Shown here: positions 35,120 to 46,460 of the stretch, piece by piece
How the letters are laid out: each line of letters starts with the position of its first letter
How positions within the stretch are numbered: the stretch's first letter is position 1
Assembly (NCBI RefSeq): GCF_024763615.1
Contig: NC_077223.1
Location: forward strand, 48,980,627 to 49,044,626
Direction of reading: 5' to 3'
Length of the DNA stretch: 64,000 nt
Origin: Phlebotomus papatasi
Taxonomy: Eukaryota > Arthropoda > Insecta > Diptera > Psychodidae
Notes under the pieces: model-generated
Seen by the model: only the letters and a program-made list of their open reading frames with translations
What the model was told of the DNA's origin: nothing
Databases searched by the model: none
Position numbers and translations under genes: made by a program

Positions 35120-35747
35120 TAGGGAAAGTGTGCCAAATTTCGGCCAGCTTCTAATTTCGGCCATTTTGAGTGTAATTTCGGCCATGCAAATAAATTAATT
35201 AAAATTATGTATGTAATCTTCGAATAGTCAATGAATTCATTTTGCTTTTAAATATTTATTTATTTTAAGATGTATTAACACTAAGACCGTTAAATTTTAG
35301 GTATAATTTGAATTTAAATTGCGTTGTAAAAACTCAGTGTGGAAAGACTCTTACAAAAAATGTGACAGATCGATTGTGTTTCTAGCAGTCTTACGATTTG
35401 TAGTGAAGTGCAAAAGGTTTTCCTTCAGTGTTTTTCATGAAAATTGATTAGTTAGAAATTTTCTATTCGTTCCGTCACAAAAGGTGATCAGAAAAAAGGT
35501 GGCCGGTACTTCACTCAAAGTGGCCGGAATACTACCCAAAGCAATGTCCATATTATTATTAATTTTTCAATATTTTAGGAAGTGATTTAAAGAAAACAAA
35601 GATGTTAAACTAGTTTTCAAGGTTCCACACAACCTTCCCGAAAAGGAAGTAACAAAAAATATCAATATTAATTAAAAATATTGCATTTCAAATTTAGGAC
35701 TTCGGTGCTTATATGTAACTATGCCGAAATTTGGCACACTTACCCTA
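35120..35747. mobile_element. TA-flanked element, GGGAAAGTGTGCC family
   Basis: Ends are TA-GGGAAAGTGTGCCAAATTTC and GAAATTTGGCACACTTACCC-TA. It shares ends with the 447-bp element at 22449. The 5' side repeats TTTCGGCCA three times within about 50 bases. Internal blocks resembling those of the 26521 element (GTAAGAC.TTAC.A.AA, TGAAGTGCAAA) suggest a distant common origin. No intact frame. Confidence 0.75.
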
Positions 35748-36244
35748 TTTCCCGCCAATTAGCGATTGTTTTGACGAGGCGTTCCAGTAAACTGCTTATT
35801 AATGCGTAATTTTGTAATATTATTTTCGAATGAAATTATTTAAGCATCTTTAAAACAGATGCCAAAAATTTCAAGAAGCTTGACCGTTTTTATATTTTCC
35901 AAAAAAAAAAAAAATGCGAAAAACAACTAACATTTGTCCTCGTATGAGGATAGGGCATTAATTAAACCAATAAAATCTAATAAAATACAAATAATACAAC
36001 ATCCTTTTTATTACTCTGCCTTTTCCTTTAAGGATTGATGTTCAAACTTTATATCCCAAAATAGTACAGAAAGAGTTCCAATAGGTAATGGCACAAGTTT
36101 TTAAAATGCCAATAAGTATTCCTTCGACCTTACTAAAATTTTATGTAAAAAGTTCAATAAATGTATCGAGTATTATAGTTAAGATTCTTTACAATCATTT
36201 TGGTTTTTCTTATCATAAATTTAGCTGAATATCTCAATCAACAT
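35748..36244. other. Non-coding spacer
   Basis: AT-rich with an A run near 35902. No recognised feature. Confidence 0.4.
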
Positions 36245-36246
36245 TA

Positions 36247-36462
36247 GGGGAATGTAGGCATGGTTCGCACACAGCGAACCTTCAAACGATGCGAATTTTC
36301 TCTTTGTTTCTAAAGATTTAGTTCGTCATTTCTTATCCATAAGATAGATAATTATTAACCCCATGAAACGAGATGTGTAATGCTAAACCAGAAATTTGCA
36401 AACAAAGAGAAAATTCGCATAGTTTGAAAGTTCACAGTGTGCGAACCATGACTACATTCCGC
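36247..36462. mobile_element. 216-bp TA-flanked MITE, GGGGAATGTAGG family
   Basis: TA-GGGGAATGTAGGCATGGTTC at the left matches the inverse of CATGACTACATTCC at the right, and the pairing continues through GAACCTTCAAAC and GCGAATTTTCTCTTTG, so most of the element is a hairpin. No coding capacity. Confidence 0.75.
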
Positions 36463-36464
36463 TA

Positions 36465-37238
36465 CACTTTTTGGGTTGAAGATTTAAGTAAGGTTTTCGC
36501 ATTCAATCGTCTTATAAACTTTTCTAAATCTACTTCTTCTATTACATTAAATTACATTACGATGTTCTTGATAAAACTCACAATTCGGTAAATTGGTCGA
36601 GTGTTTTTACAAATACAAAATTTGTAATTAAAACGATAACCTGGTAAGTCTCTCCTGCTTCCTCTCATTATTATAGCAACAATTATCAGTTTTCAAATTC
36701 ATTGAACAACATAATCCTCTCCCAGGAACACGCAGCATCCATAATGAATTCCCCACATATTGGATCTACTGGTACATGTATCGTAGGTATACATTGCAAT
36801 TCCAAGGGATATTAAGTGGGATGATGTGTGTGCATTTCATTGTTGCTCTTGTATCATGAACCATTTTGTCAAACTCTCTGTCGCATGCCAGAACTTAACA
36901 CACGTCTCCTGCTACCTCCATATAATGGCCCTATCAGTCCTCAGGCCTTTTGCACACATCTCGGTGTTTGAGTACAAAAAAAGTATTATCCCTGGATTCT
37001 GTGGGTAGTCAATGTCCGGTGTAAAAACTCTATCATTGTGTACCAACCCTAATTCTTGACGTAATTTCACTTCATTTACCACGCGTCAGGATGCTAAAAA
37101 TAATACACTGATGCACCCTTAATCCATTGACGTTATTTCCTTTCATTTGACACTAAAATTACTTTATCTCTTGAAAGTGACAACGCATTGTAGAGGCCGG
37201 TGTTACCTTTTTGAAAAATGGTATATTGTTATAATAAG
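36465..37238. other. Non-coding spacer
   Basis: No recognised element. A CTCTCCCAG acceptor-like motif near 36727 and a GTAGGTAT donor-like motif near 36784 bracket a short open segment, but composition and context give no firm support for an exon. Confidence 0.35.
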
Positions 37239-37240
37239 TA

Positions 37241-39174
37241 GGGGAGACCGGGGTAGAAATAGCCAGGGGTAGAAATAGACAGTGCAATTTTCTAGTCTAT
37301 CTTAAACAGAATGTTATGAAAACTATTGCTAAATCAATTTAGACGCCTATTCCTATATTCTCTAAAATATTTATCAGCTTAGGTCTCCTATATTTCAATT
37401 TATAAGCATTTTTATAAAATCGACCTAAAACTGTAATTTTCTTGCAATTGAACATCTGAATTGTTAAATTATATATTGAGGCATTATCTTGTTCCTGGTT
37501 CATTAGGGGTAATTATCAGATATTTTTGACTTTGAGGATCCAAACCTCCTTTTATATGTATAATTATTATCACTTAAACAGTCCTTGGGGAAGATATAGC
37601 CAGACTTTCGGGGCAGATGTAGCATGTCACACTGGCAACACCAATATGGGGAATAACAGAGGGCACCTCTAATTACTAGTGGTGAAAAACCGGTTGTCAA
37701 AACGATTGGAGGTGTTTTTTACTGTGAGCTTCGTGATTGGAAATTTATTAAAAAGTGACTCTGTAAGTACTATTTTACAAGATTTTTACTTCTTTTAGGT
37801 CTTTGTAATTGTCCAATAATATAATTTACGCAAGTACATTTGTATGAAAAGTGTTTACAGTATTTTTGTGTTGTAACCTAACCTCACTTTATGGGTAGTG
37901 CAAAAATTATAAACAAAAATTTTGCAGAATTAAGAAAACTGTTTCGATCGTGGGTGTTTTCTTTTATTCTATTGACGTTGATTTCTATTCCAGTCAAAAA
38001 TGAGAACTTACACAAGAAAAACCGACCGAGTCGTGATTTCGGAGGAAAAAATGAGAGATGCAATCGAAGACATCCGGAAGGGGAAGAAAAGTATCCGGCA
38101 AGCCTCGAAGTACTACTATTATTAAAAAAGAAATGGTTGAGATACCTCTGCGAATGGGACTAAAAAAGTCAAAGTATTCCTCAAAATATTCCTCCAGACA
38201 AATTTTCACCACTGAGGAAGAAAATGTTTTGGAGGAATATTTAATAAAATCTTCGAAGTTAAACTACGGTTTAACCAAGGAAGAAATGCGTGAGTTGGCG
38301 TACAACTTTGCCACAAAATCTGACCGCAGGATGCCAATAAATTGGAATTAACCATTAACCAGTGTGGGGAAAAGGGGACTAAAGTCCACTATTATAACCG
38401 GCAGTCCAGAAAAGAGAAGGAAGGAGGAACTTCAGAAGAAGAAGAAGGAACTCCAGGAGAAGAAGGAAGATCACCAGAAAAAGCAGCAGGAAATGCAGAT
38501 AACGGAAGAAAAGGAAAAGAAAAAACCTCAGAATAAAAACCCGAAAAGGAAAGTTAAAGTGGAAAGAAGATGAATAAATGGAATTAAAGAGGAAACATGA
38601 TTATCATTTGTTGTTTATTTATCCTATTTATTTTTTTTAATTTTTCGCAATTTACCGCTAAATAATTTTTAGGTGAGAAAGTTCATAAAATCTTATTCAC
38701 CACTTTTTCTAGTGTAACCATATGTAAGTAAAGTGGTGAAATGGATTTCCTCTGCGAATTTTGCAATCAATTGTGACTCGATTACAAAATGATGTGGAAT
38801 AGTTATTTCAAGTAATTTCTTACAAATTTAAGTGATTCGCGTAACATTAGTGAGTTTCCGAGTATCAAGCGGAATAGTATTTGGTACATCCAATGTAAAT
38901 GTAGTGTTGAAAAAATTCGTGGCTACTTTTGCCCCGAAATTGGCTATATGTTCCCCGAACCGGGGAACATTTAGCCAAAGTGCCTTATTTTTTTAATTTT
39001 CTTCTCGAAGGAAAATTAAGGAAACTACAGGTCTGAACTATACAATCTCCTAAAGCTAATATCCGAGTGTAACTTATGGGGTATAAAAACATTACGCAGA
39101 CTTTACCATTTTATTACAAATTATGTGTGAAAACGAAAGCTTCATTTGCTGGCTAATTCTACCCCTGTCTCCCC
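37241..39174 (+). mobile_element. Internally deleted pogo-like transposon (GGGGAGACCGGGG family)
   Basis: Ends are TA-GGGGAGACCGGGGTAGAAAT and inverse ATTCTACCCCTGTCTCCCC-TA. The 1934-bp element has promoter-like AT-rich flanks around a transposase relic (38000-38573) made of the N-terminal DNA-binding domains joined directly to the basic C-terminal tail. Near 38925-38990 further GGGGAAC and CCCGAAC motifs echo the ends. It shows that elements with GGGGA-type ends and TA duplication belong to the pogo branch of Tc1/mariner. Confidence 0.85.
38000..38573 (+). pseudogene. Pogo-type transposase lacking its DDE domain
   Basis: From the ATG at 38000 the frame reads MRTYTRKTDRVVISEEKMRD then AIEDIRKGKKSIRQASKYY, a Psq helix-turn-helix typical of pogo/Tigger proteins. 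A frameshift near 38110 moves the reading frame, which continues RSTTIIKKEMVEIPL and then IFTTEEENVLEEYLIKSS with LNYGLTKEEMRELAY, the CENP-B-type helix-turn-helix. It breaks after KSDRRMPINWN (38351). From about 38364 a third frame reads GKRGLKSTIITGSPEKRRKE and a Lys/Glu/Gln-rich coiled tail ending PKRKVKVERR and a stop at 38573, a typical pogo C-terminus. All of the catalytic domain is gone. Confidence 0.8.
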
Positions 39175-39176
39175 TA

Positions 39177-40453
39177 CCTTGGTGTTCATAGTATAGTATT
39201 GCATAAATTAAAAAAGAAGAAAATTGAAGCAAATAGTAATTCATAACTATAACGTAAGAGTAAACATTCTGCTAAGACTTTTTCCATTTCATATTCATTT
39301 AGCTTCGTTTTCCAATTTTTAAACATTTTTGCTTAATTATTACCACATTATTACTTTTAAAAAATTGTAAGTATATAATATATTTTCTAGTGCACTACAA
39401 CGCCGTTCGGTATATCAAAAATGGAAGGTAATTTATAGAGTTTGCTGTTAGATTTTTTAATTAATCTAAATTAGGCGAAAAGTGGCGTAAAAAGTCATTA
39501 TAGAGCTGCAAGTTTTCAGAGTGCGCAAATAGCTTCCGGTCACGTTCACTATTAATAAGAAAACCCTCTTGGTGTTGCTCTGGAGGGCTATAAAATGTAT
39601 TGTCATCCATATGTGTGCGTAGCAATCACTTGGATGATTTATCGACTAAGAAAGTTGGTATATATATAATATTTAAGGAATGTCCTTCTGTGCTTGCCAT
39701 AAGTAAAGATACTGCGGGCAATTATTATTAATTAGAAGCGTTTCCTGAAGAGATGCAATTGTTGCCCTCGTGCCCGGACATATAACTCTTGAGAAGAACC
39801 TTGTTATACCAGTCTCTCGCTCTGTCGAGTGTAAACCTGGAGCCTCATGTGAAGTGTGCCTTGGTCCTGGATGATGGGAAATTATTAATCGGATGCTGTA
39901 TACGAGGTTGAGAGACGTGATCGAGAGCCCATTCGTGATGGAATAATGAAATCAAATAAGCGACAAGGGACTTGAAAATCCATCGAGGAAGATGCAAATT
40001 TGCATGCAGCGTCCAAGTGCTCTTTCTCTGGCTAGGTTTGGTACAATTGATATCAGAGACGGTGGGTTGTGTATACAAAAGGGATCGCTCACGACCCTCT
40101 TGTCAGTCCCTTTTGCACTAGTTTCAATCACATATCGCTCTGGAGAATCTATACTTTTCAAATTGTTTGATATTTCACACAGAACTTTTTTGTTACTAGG
40201 TAGTTTATTATGAATTTAACTCATTTAATATGATTATTGAAGCTCTGTTCTATTCAGAATGTTCGACTCTTTAACGGTGAAATCCCCTAGTCACAGTGAA
40301 TTCGCATCCCGCCCGATGTAAATGATTAAAGCTCCTCATCATTGAATATTTTTCACGAAAAAAACTATAAATAATAAGTGGCAGAAAAGGCCATAGTATA
40401 TCAAAAATGAATAAATAATAAATCGTTATTATACAAGAATTTAAAAATTTATT
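39177..40453. other. Non-coding DNA
   Basis: 1.3 kb without a recognised element. 39590-40110 is less AT-rich; open frames of 66-77 codons overlap on both strands there and none shows a known domain. Confidence 0.4.
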
Positions 40454-40455
40454 TA

Positions 40456-40926
40456 CAGTAGACTCTCGCAAATTTGGCTCTTTTAAGATCGGACTGTTTT
40501 TTTTTTTTAATTCTGGCTGCAGTTAAATTTGACAAAAATTTATCGACATTTTTTAAGTTTTTAAAGGAAGCAAACATGCTCAAATTTGCTATGGTTTGTC
40601 TTAGTCATGATGTTATTTTGCATTATTAAGGGATTTTCATGAAATTTACCATAAATATGAGTATGTAAACTTAATATGAGTATGTTGAACAGAGGTGTGC
40701 AAAAACCGTTGAAACCGAATAAACGTCAAAATAAATTTGTTCTAGTAGCATTTTGACCATTGACGTACATGTTTCATTTCACGTTTATTCGGTTTCAACG
40801 GTTTTAGCACACCTCTGATGTAGAAGAACAAAAAATCGTTGCATTTCAAACAATTTGACGTCCGAATTTCTTTCTAATTAGGGTAACATTTCGGTCCCAA
40901 ATGCCCGAATTTGAAGTAGTCTATTG
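40456..40926. mobile_element. Tigger-like MITE with nested hAT MITE
   Basis: TA-CAGTAGACTCTCGCAAATTT at the left pairs with the inverse of AAATTTGAAGTAGTCTATTG-TA type sequence at the right (imperfect, about 25 bp). This is the Tigger style of end. A 128-bp hAT MITE sits at 40690-40817. No transposase sequence remains. Confidence 0.7.
40690..40817. mobile_element. 128-bp hAT-type MITE, copy 1
   Basis: Starts CAGAGGTGTGCAAAAACCGT and ends with the inverse ACGGTTTTAGCACACCTCTG, with arms of about 38 bp. CAG.GGTG is a hAT terminal motif. Flanks ATGTTGAA and ATGTAGAA (40682-40689, 40818-40825) are an 8-bp duplication with one change. Nested within the Tigger-like MITE. Confidence 0.85.
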
Positions 40927-41063
40927 TAAGTGTGAAGCTTGGTGATATGCCATTTATTTTTTGATAATTAAAAACTTCGTGGAACTCTTGCAATTTCCAT
41001 CAAAATGGACAAAGGTTATCGAACAAAATGGTGAATTATTTGATTTAATTCAGATAATCGTAT

Positions 41064-41348
41064 CGGTGACAGCCAAAATCCCGAAAGCCAAAATCCCAAA
41101 ACGCCAAAATCCCGAATTTTCAAAATCCTGAAAGGGATGAAATTATGTGGAGGAAAATGTTTAGAATAATTTCCTAGGACACAGTAGATTTCCCTTCGAT
41201 CCAATCGTGGGAGTAGCTGTGACACTTTTAAGAATTCGGGATTTTGGCTTTCGGGATTTTGGCCCATTCGGGATTTTGGCTTTCGGGATTTTGGCGTTCG
41301 GGACTTAGGCTTTCGGGATTTTGATTTTTGGGATTTTTACCGGGACCC
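41064..41348 (+). mobile_element. Foldback-like element, copy 2
   Basis: 285 bp, flanked by the perfect 8-bp duplication AATCGTAT (41056-41063 and 41349-41356). It starts CGGTGACAGCCAAAATCCCG and ends TTTTTACCGGGACCC. Left-arm units are GCCAAAATCCCGAA; right-arm units are TTCGGGATTTTGGC; the core contains GGAGGAAAATGTTTAGAATA and GACACTTTTAAGAATTCGGG, shared with the other two copies. This copy best defines the element's true ends. Confidence 0.9.
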
Positions 41349-41567
41349 AATCGTATAACTACACAGAGGTCTCCAATCTCTCCGATAATCGGATGACAAC
41401 TGTCAAACACACGAGAAAGTCAAAACTAAAAAAATCCCCTTCTTGGATATGAGTTCTTATCTTTCATTTTCAGGCCCAATAAACCCGTATATCGGATACC
41501 TCAAATAAAGCTTAAAAGGCCTCAGAACTTTTTACTTCACTTAATATTTTGCTGCCGAAACACCATA

Positions 41568-41779
41568 GGGGAAACTCGGGCACCACCAAACACGGGGTAC
41601 CACCAAAAACTAATTTTTATTTCTAAAGTACTTGAACTACCTCGACCATTCCTTCAGTGGACAAGCATCCCTATAGTGTCTATAAATTCCTATAGGTCTT
41701 ATCCTCTGAAGTCGAATATCCAATTAAAAAATCGCAGGGTTTGGTGGTACACCGTGTTTGGTGGTGCCCCAGTTTCCCC
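41568..41779. mobile_element. 212-bp TA-flanked MITE, GGGGAAACTGGGGC family
   Basis: TA-GGGGAAACTCGGGCACCACC and inverse GGTGGTGCCCCAGTTTCCCC-TA form inverted repeats of about 28 bp with one mismatch. No coding capacity. A one-ended fragment is at 13817. Confidence 0.85.
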
Positions 41780-41781
41780 TA

Positions 41782-42836
41782 TATTTCGATCTTATGTAAT
41801 GAATTATTTGAGATTGTTGTTAAATATTTGCTTCTTTATTTGGCGGGTCACAGATTTTCTGGTCTGCATCGACAAGTTGTAATGGGTATGAGAAAAAAAA
41901 AACTTGAAAATGTTATAAAAGGCTGCAAGGAACTTAAACAATAATACGAGCTACTCACTATCAGACCAGAAAGTATAGAAATTGTGAGACTACCACTTGA
42001 GTGGTGTCCGGGAAAATGTGCTGATGAAAGGTGAACCACTTTAGTGGTACGATAGAGACTCCCATCTCCCGAGGACACAATAATTGTCGGTTTTGGTGAT
42101 GCAATTATTCAGTGTATTCAGATGCTTATATAGACACTCTGTCGTGCCCGATATTGCTCCGTGAATTAACATAAATTGAACACATGTCTAAGCGATTAGA
42201 TGGACTGTGAATGGAGTTTCTACCAATTGTGAGGGGATTCCCATACACATCTCGTGTTAGAGAGGATTGCGGTGAGATAGCTCAATGTATGATAAATTGT
42301 CCAGTCAATTCCTTAAATCCAAAAACATCCACTCTCACCACTGGAATTTCCATCCCCTCACGACAGACGATTCAATTACGATAATTGTCAGATATGGAAT
42401 TTGTATGTAAATGTATCTCTTCGGATGAGATGAGCCAAAATGGTTGGAGCGTGGGACTTCAAGGGTGGCACACCATGAACAAGCACAACGGAGAAATTTC
42501 CATGTCCCAAGTAAAGCTCCCATCTCTTCTCCAAAGCAACACATTTCACCCATCCAAAGCGCTCTTTAGATAATTTATCGTACTATGAGAAAGATCGCAC
42601 AAGTCACAAGCAATATCTTCTCTTTCTTTGTCCCACCCTTTAACACAAAAATCAGCCAGACTGGCAATTTTTGGAAAGCACTCTCTACATCTACATGGTC
42701 TAAGATTCTGTCTTTCAATAAAATTAGCAATATTAGACGAGGGCATCAATGAAAGCATGTTTCCAGTAATTTGAGCATTTAAATATAAAATTATCTTTAC
42801 CATTTAAAAGTGACAATCAATCTTTGGGTACTCAAA
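41782..42836. other. Non-coding DNA
   Basis: No recognised element. Overlapping open frames of 62-85 codons on both strands show no known domain. Confidence 0.4.
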
Positions 42837-44090
42837 GGATCATGTGGTAGAGTACTCGCTCTATGATGCAAGTGTTCCGGGTTCGAATCCCCTTCAGGTC
42901 ACCAGGAATTTTTCTGGCGTTAAAGGTGCGCGGATTGCATCCAGTGAGCTTTCACTGCACTTGATTCCACGGGCATGGGACTGACAACCTCACCCCGTAC
43001 AAGAAAAAATAATAGGGGAAAGTGCCCATGCTTGATACGATCCAAGCTTAATAATAACTATTTATTGTCTATGTTAATCAATAGTTATGACTCATAGCAA
43101 TATATTTTAATAGCTGATCTTAAGCCTCACATTTCTTAAAAAAATTAGGATCCTAGCTCTTTTTTCCTAGTTTCAGGAAGCAAAAATCAAAAATAGGTCC
43201 AAAACTGTAATTTCGATACATGATATTTCATAAGTTTTTTCTTAACTGATGTCGCTGTTCAGGAAAACTGCTATCATAAGCACATAGAGGGTTCATCAGT
43301 ATTAATATTTATGTTAAAATATTTTTTTTGGTGGACACTGTTTATGTGGTTGGTGACAAATTCATAAATTCTACCTGTGTCCATCCTATATTTTAAAAAG
43401 AGTCCATGAATGATAATTTGATTGTGGCAACTCTATCATTAGATGTGATTCTTTCATAATTACACCTATTGAAATCCTCCAATTTTATCGATAATTGACA
43501 TAACCTTCAACCCTGTTGCCTGAATTTTAAGGTTGCAGAGTGACATTTTCTTGGACTCTAAGGGAAAAAATGGTTTTCGCTAGTGCCCTAATGTCATAAG
43601 AACACAGCTTAGAAAAATTACATAAAAGTGATTTTAGAACTAAGAACCAGTCGTACAAACGATTTAAGCAGATGGATTAGAGTACCGTCTAAATATTTAT
43701 GTGCATTTTTTTGTATCCGGTGAAATTTTTACAGTGAAAATGGGCCTTCGAATAGTCGAATCAATTATTATACAGGAAGGTCCCGGACCCAACTTGTATA
43801 AAAATCGCCACTGAATTTCCATTTTCTTCTTGAGGAAAACTTAAGCATTTCCAGGAACTATTTGAGGTGGGATTATAAACATAATAAGTGAGACATTTTT
43901 TTGTCATAGCGGAAGAATCGCTTCGGTTTGTGTGTTAATCAGAAAAAAATCATAAACCTTAGACATCATTTTACAGTATCAAGCATGGGCACTTTCCCCT
44001 AATGCATGTCTAGAAATCCCTTTGCGGGAAGACCTTGTTCCTTCATGGAATGTTGTGCCAGCATTATTATTATTATTGTTATTAATCAAT
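42837..44090 (+). mobile_element. tRNA-derived SINE split by a TA element
   Basis: 42837-42905 is a tRNA-like head: box A around TGTGGTAGAGTA and a perfect box B GGTTCGAATCC (42890-42900), ending near CACCA, most like a tRNA-Ala-type sequence. The body continues to 43014, is interrupted by a 985-bp element, resumes at 44002 and ends in an ATT-rich tail at about 44065-44090. The body and tail match the truncated copy at 13866. Confidence 0.75.
43015..43999. mobile_element. 985-bp TA-flanked element, GGGGAAAGTGCCCATGC family
   Basis: Perfect 24-bp inverted repeats start GGGGAAAGTGCCCATGCTTG. TA lies on both sides (43013-43014 and 44000-44001), while the uninterrupted SINE copy near 13940 has a single TA, proving TA target duplication. 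No intact transposase frame. A ~170-bp relative is at 44877-45045. Confidence 0.9.
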
Positions 44091-44138
44091 CTTAGTGAAT
44101 TAGGCATAAACAACTTGCCCAGATTATTTTAGGTTGTT

Positions 44139-44550
44139 TTCTCAAAATTGGCCCAAGATTTTTCAATGATTTTTGGATATGTTTTAGAGCTGGTCCAGGC
44201 AAATATTTCGCCCAAACATACCTATGACCGGAAAATTCGCCATTTTAAATTATTGAAGGTCAAAGGTCAAATACTTTGGAAGACTCATTTTTCTTTTTGG
44301 TTAAATTTGGATTTTTTAGAAAAGTATTGCAAATTAGAACCCGGCTGCATCGGTCTTCATCGATAATGAATCGGTTAAGTACCGATTTTTTAATTTTGAA
44401 ATGCTTTTGTGATTTATGAATCAATTTTATCTCTAGTAGATCAGTTATTCCAGAAGATTAGGCAAAAAGCTTATTCACGGTGAGTTCTATCTCGTGAGTT
44501 CGAGCATTCCGCAAAGCTGGGACGCTTTGCCATCTCTTTTAATTCTTGAA
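44139..44550 (+). repeat. Repeat A, single dispersed copy
   Basis: Matches the tandem 325-bp units at 51128-53142 (TTGGCCCAAGATTTTTCAAT, TGGATATGTTTTAGAGCTGG, CCGGAAAATTCGCCATTTTAA) and, at its end, the tail GTTCGAGCATTCCGCAAAGC then GGGACGCTTTGCCATC. It resembles the last array unit most closely. A 72-codon frame inside is repeat-derived. Confidence 0.8.
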
Positions 44551-44876
44551 TGTAATACAGTACGGACAAGAGCCTTGTCCTGCCCCCCCCCCATTGGGCT
44601 TTTAATAGTTTTTTTTTAATAAAAGATTTTAAACGAGAGTTATAATTTACCCAATTATTCCTTCAAAAACCGATTTCCTTTTCAAATTAATCGTGGTTAA
44701 AAAACTTTTTTTTTTTAATTATATGAAGAAAGTTAAACGCAAAAATGGAAACATTACTTTTCAGGAGTTCTCGATGTTATTGATCAACGGTATAAAATTA
44801 AAATTTTAGAGTTTGACAATTTAATTGAGTTGAAATTTAAGCAAAAAAATCGTTTCGATCTAATTGGATCTAATTG

Positions 44877-45045
44877 GAGAAAGTGCCCATGCTTTACACG
44901 GTCCTAAGCAATGACTACAGTTTTGGTATGTTTTTCAATAAATGTGACTCATCTCATCCATATTTTTAAACTAGGGGAAAGTGTCTTGTTTTCAAATTTA
45001 GTCACTATAATGCTTGGAACCGTACAAAGCATGGGCACTTTCCCC
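44877..45045. mobile_element. Short TA-flanked MITE, GGGGAAAGTGCCCATGC family
   Basis: Left end GAGAAAGTGCCCATGCTTTA and right end AAAGCATGGGCACTTTCCCC-TA pair as inverted repeats. An extra TAGGGGAAAGTGT motif lies inside near 44974. It is a deletion derivative of the family seen at 43015. Confidence 0.75.
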
Positions 45046-45047
45046 TA

Positions 45048-46300
45048 CTCGCGTGATACGTATAGATAGGGGACTCATTGGTGATGGCCAGTGGGTTTGA
45101 AGTCACCTCATAAAAAAGACTTCTTCAATTTTATCCAGAGCTTTCGGTCCTGGATATGGACCTTCTTTAGTGGTCGACTAAAGTGTTTTGCAAATTTTGC
45201 AGCTCGACTTAAGCAAATTTACTAACAATCCTTTTATTATTTAGGCGACGATCATGAATGATACACTTTTAGATAGCTTTGCTTTTAATACACAATTTCG
45301 AAAATTATCAGATGGATTAAGTCAATTCTCTTTAGGAATAAACTTTCCAGTAGGTTTATTGTCTCTGTGATAAAATGTATGGGAAAATGAATCCTTGATA
45401 TATCCCCATGTAAAGATTATATACTCACAAATATCGGAAATGACCCATTTTGCGTCACTGTACAACAAAAACTTTGCACAATGTTTGTATTCAGTAGACA
45501 AAATTGGGCTCATTCTGTTAGGTTTATAAGATTTACCACCATAAAGATGCAAAAGAACAAATATTGTCGAAATAGATGAGTGTCTTTTCATATTTTGCCA
45601 CAGAAAAGAGAAAAATAAGAAGTTGTAACAAAAATATCTCCAATGACACGAATAGAAGATTTTTTTCTCGACTATTGGTGGACTCATTGCTATACATAAA
45701 ATTCAAATAAAACTATAGGCATTCTCATGCACACACAATATCATCCTTCGAGTGATTTTCTTCGCTACCATTTATGTGGATTCACATGTTGAAGGGATGG
45801 GTATGAATAAAAACTGGGTGGCAAAAGATGAGGAAAAATCTCTAGGGTGGATCAAGCAAATGCCGACAAGGCAACTCCATTTCATTATAAAGATCACTTT
45901 TGCTAGTTTGCATATTTATGGTTGCCCTAAAAATATACGAACCATTTGTATTTTGGCCTTATATAATATAATACACTATTGTCGAGAAGGAATAGAGTAA
46001 TAGAGGGATATATTCGTGATTCGTATATCACTTCTTTTCAGCCACAAGGAAGTCCCCAAGGAAGTCATCGAGTTAGAAAAAAAATATTTTTTTAGTATCA
46101 ACCTCAAATTTTTCACTGACAGTTCCCTTATGTCTTATGGGGAATTGCAATATTCATAGTATTATAGAACAGCATTCTTCCGAAATAAAAAAAAATCAGA
46201 TTAATTTAGATAATTGTAATTGTTATCTATTAATTTTTGAATCATTAATATAAATTATTAATATAATTTTTTAATTATTAATATGAATAATAAGGTTGGA
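45048..46300. other. Non-coding DNA
   Basis: Contains the hammerhead-like motif at 45136-45173 (listed separately). A 121-codon minus-strand frame at 45322-45687 begins MSPPIVEKKIFYSC and shows no recognised domain, membrane pattern or splice context; I leave it uncalled. Repeat A sequence in inverse orientation begins near 46311. Confidence 0.45.
45136..45173 (-). ncRNA. Hammerhead-like motif, decayed
   Basis: On the minus strand: CACTAAAGAAG, a 5-bp stem GGTCC/GGACC closing ATATCCA, then CGAAAGCTCTGG. The layout (core, stem II, GAAA) is that of a hammerhead ribozyme, and 61266-61302 has the same frame with a different stem. The core here has CTAAAGA instead of CTGANGA, which should abolish cleavage. 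Such motifs mark Penelope-like elements and retrozymes; the parent element is not otherwise recognisable. Confidence 0.35.
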
Positions 46301-46304
46301 AAGC

Positions 46305-46460
46305 GTCCCATACTTTGTAAAACACTCGAACTGTTCACTCCTTTTCTATATCTCAAAAGTACTTTCGCATGATTTAGCGTTTAATCTAAACTATGAGAAT
46401 CAAAAATTACTTAATAGAAAGGCTCAGCTAAATTATGAGCTCGAACCATCCCTTATCGAC
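46305..46460 (-). repeat. Repeat A fragment (inverse), target of foldback copy 3
   Basis: AAAGCGTCCCATACTTTGTA then AACACTCGAACTG is the diverged inverse of the repeat A tail GTTCGAGCATTCCGCAAAGC.GGGACGCTTT. The copy is old and incomplete. Confidence 0.5.

Noticed and set aside
34836..35198. Overlapping 120- and 122-codon frames on opposite strands
   Set aside because: The DNA there is full of short palindromes, which open both strands; no domain is visible.
42837..42905. Functional tRNA gene
   Set aside because: Box A and box B are good, but the arms do not pair properly and the block continues into a SINE body and ATT tail.
45322..45687. 121-codon minus-strand frame
   Set aside because: No recognised domain, AT-driven composition and no splice or promoter context. 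It could be real but cannot be supported from the sequence.
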